Shown one piece after another: positions 63,848 to 64,000 of a DNA stretch of 64,000 nucleotides. A program made the position numbers and the translations under genes. Below the pieces are notes generated by a model that searched no databases, was not told where the DNA came from, and saw nothing but the letters and a program-made list of their open reading frames with translations. The first letter of the stretch is position 1. The number at the start of each line of letters is the position of its first letter. Origin of the DNA: Pseudoalteromonas sp. MEBiC 03607 (GTDB lineage: Bacteria > Pseudomonadota > Gammaproteobacteria > Enterobacterales > Alteromonadaceae); the NCBI RefSeq assembly GCF_004792295.1, contig NZ_SRRY01000001.1:62001-126000 (forward strand), in the 5' to 3' direction.

Positions 63848-64000
63848 TTAGTGTGCTTGTTGCCAGTTGTCACCGCTGTCGGCTTCAACAATCAGTGGCA
63901 CATCAAGAGTGGCAGCTTCTGACATTAGCTTACAGATTTCAGCTTTATAGTCGTCAACACACTCTTCTTTAATTTCGAACACTAATTCATCGTGCACTTG
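63848..64000 (-). CDS. polA: DNA polymerase I, C-terminal fragment
   Basis: The last 50 residues of PolA are visible. They begin QVHDELVFEIKEECVDDYKA and end VEADSGDNWQQAH, followed by TAA at 63850-63848. VHDEL is polymerase motif C, with the catalytic aspartate, and GDNWQQAH is the classical enteric C-terminus. The rest of the gene lies beyond the right edge. Linkage to engB and hemN matches the enteric polA-engB-yihI-hemN neighbourhood. Confidence 0.97.
   Translation of the reverse strand, partial: QVHDELVFEIKEECVDDYKAEICKLMSEAATLDVPLIVEADSGDNWQQAH

Overview
The window reads as a chromosomal segment of a gammaproteobacterium of the Alteromonadales, most like Pseudoalteromonas. Gene order follows several E. 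coli blocks, base composition is AT-rich, and the intergenic DNA carries REP-type and MITE-type repeats. The genus call is an inference from gene content and memory; I could not run a search. Most of the window is conserved core genome.

Layout. 0-5.7 kb: 5' end of an MFS transporter diverging from uvrA, then a membrane protein of unknown function, a small exported protein, a TraB/GumN-family protein and a possible 23-residue membrane peptide. 5.7-17.9 kb, minus strand: the pilMNOPQ type IV pilus cluster, then aroK-aroB-damX-dam and rpe-gph-trpS, as in E. coli except that two small plus-strand genes sit between dam and rpe. mrcA (PBP1a) diverges from pilM. 20.6-24.8 kb: metL-metB facing metJ, with a met-box operator between. 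24.9-32.4 kb: short malic enzyme, rpmE, priA, ftsN-like SPOR gene, hslV-hslU and a DUF971 gene. 32.6-45 kb: two chemotaxis receptors, a glycosyltransferase/PAP2 pair, rraA, a histidine-utilisation cluster (hutG, hutI, hutC with a HutC operator) with a degenerate GGDEF-EAL gene inside it, and an epimerase-like gene. 45-47.2 kb: an apparent envelope-stress group (BON protein, YqaE/Pmp3 peptide, two tandem paralogous small proteins, a DUF1707/LiaF-like protein). 47.5-53.7 kb: VOC protein, pmbA, darP, a REP-associated transposase with its REP array, and an M13 peptidase. 53.5-55.6 kb: a BPSS1780 membrane protein, an ECF sigma factor, a probable anti-sigma factor and a 43-residue membrane peptide. 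55.8-64 kb: tRNA-Ile2(CAU), hemN with an FNR-like box, a DUF2489 gene, yihI, a strong candidate for a CsrB/CsrC-family RNA, cytochrome c4, engB, DUF1285 and yceI genes, a secreted lipase and the 3' end of polA.

Most notable signals. (1) A roughly 320-nt intergenic transcript candidate on the minus strand between cytochrome c4 and yihI has nine GGA motifs and a strong terminator, and it sits in the csrC locus of E. coli. (2) Two tandem small proteins share an ALWxxxQWxxFM motif; the second has a 15-bp terminator inside its reading frame, so its mRNA may lack a stop codon. (3) A RAYT transposase gene lies beside a REP array with a 78-nt period. (4) Two inverted copies of a 162-164 bp MITE-like palindrome lie at 26.5 and 32.4 kb. 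(5) A structured region of unknown family lies between yceI and the lipase gene, with CsrA-like hairpin loops on one strand and a terminator on the other. (6) A hairpin may mask the hslV ribosome binding site.
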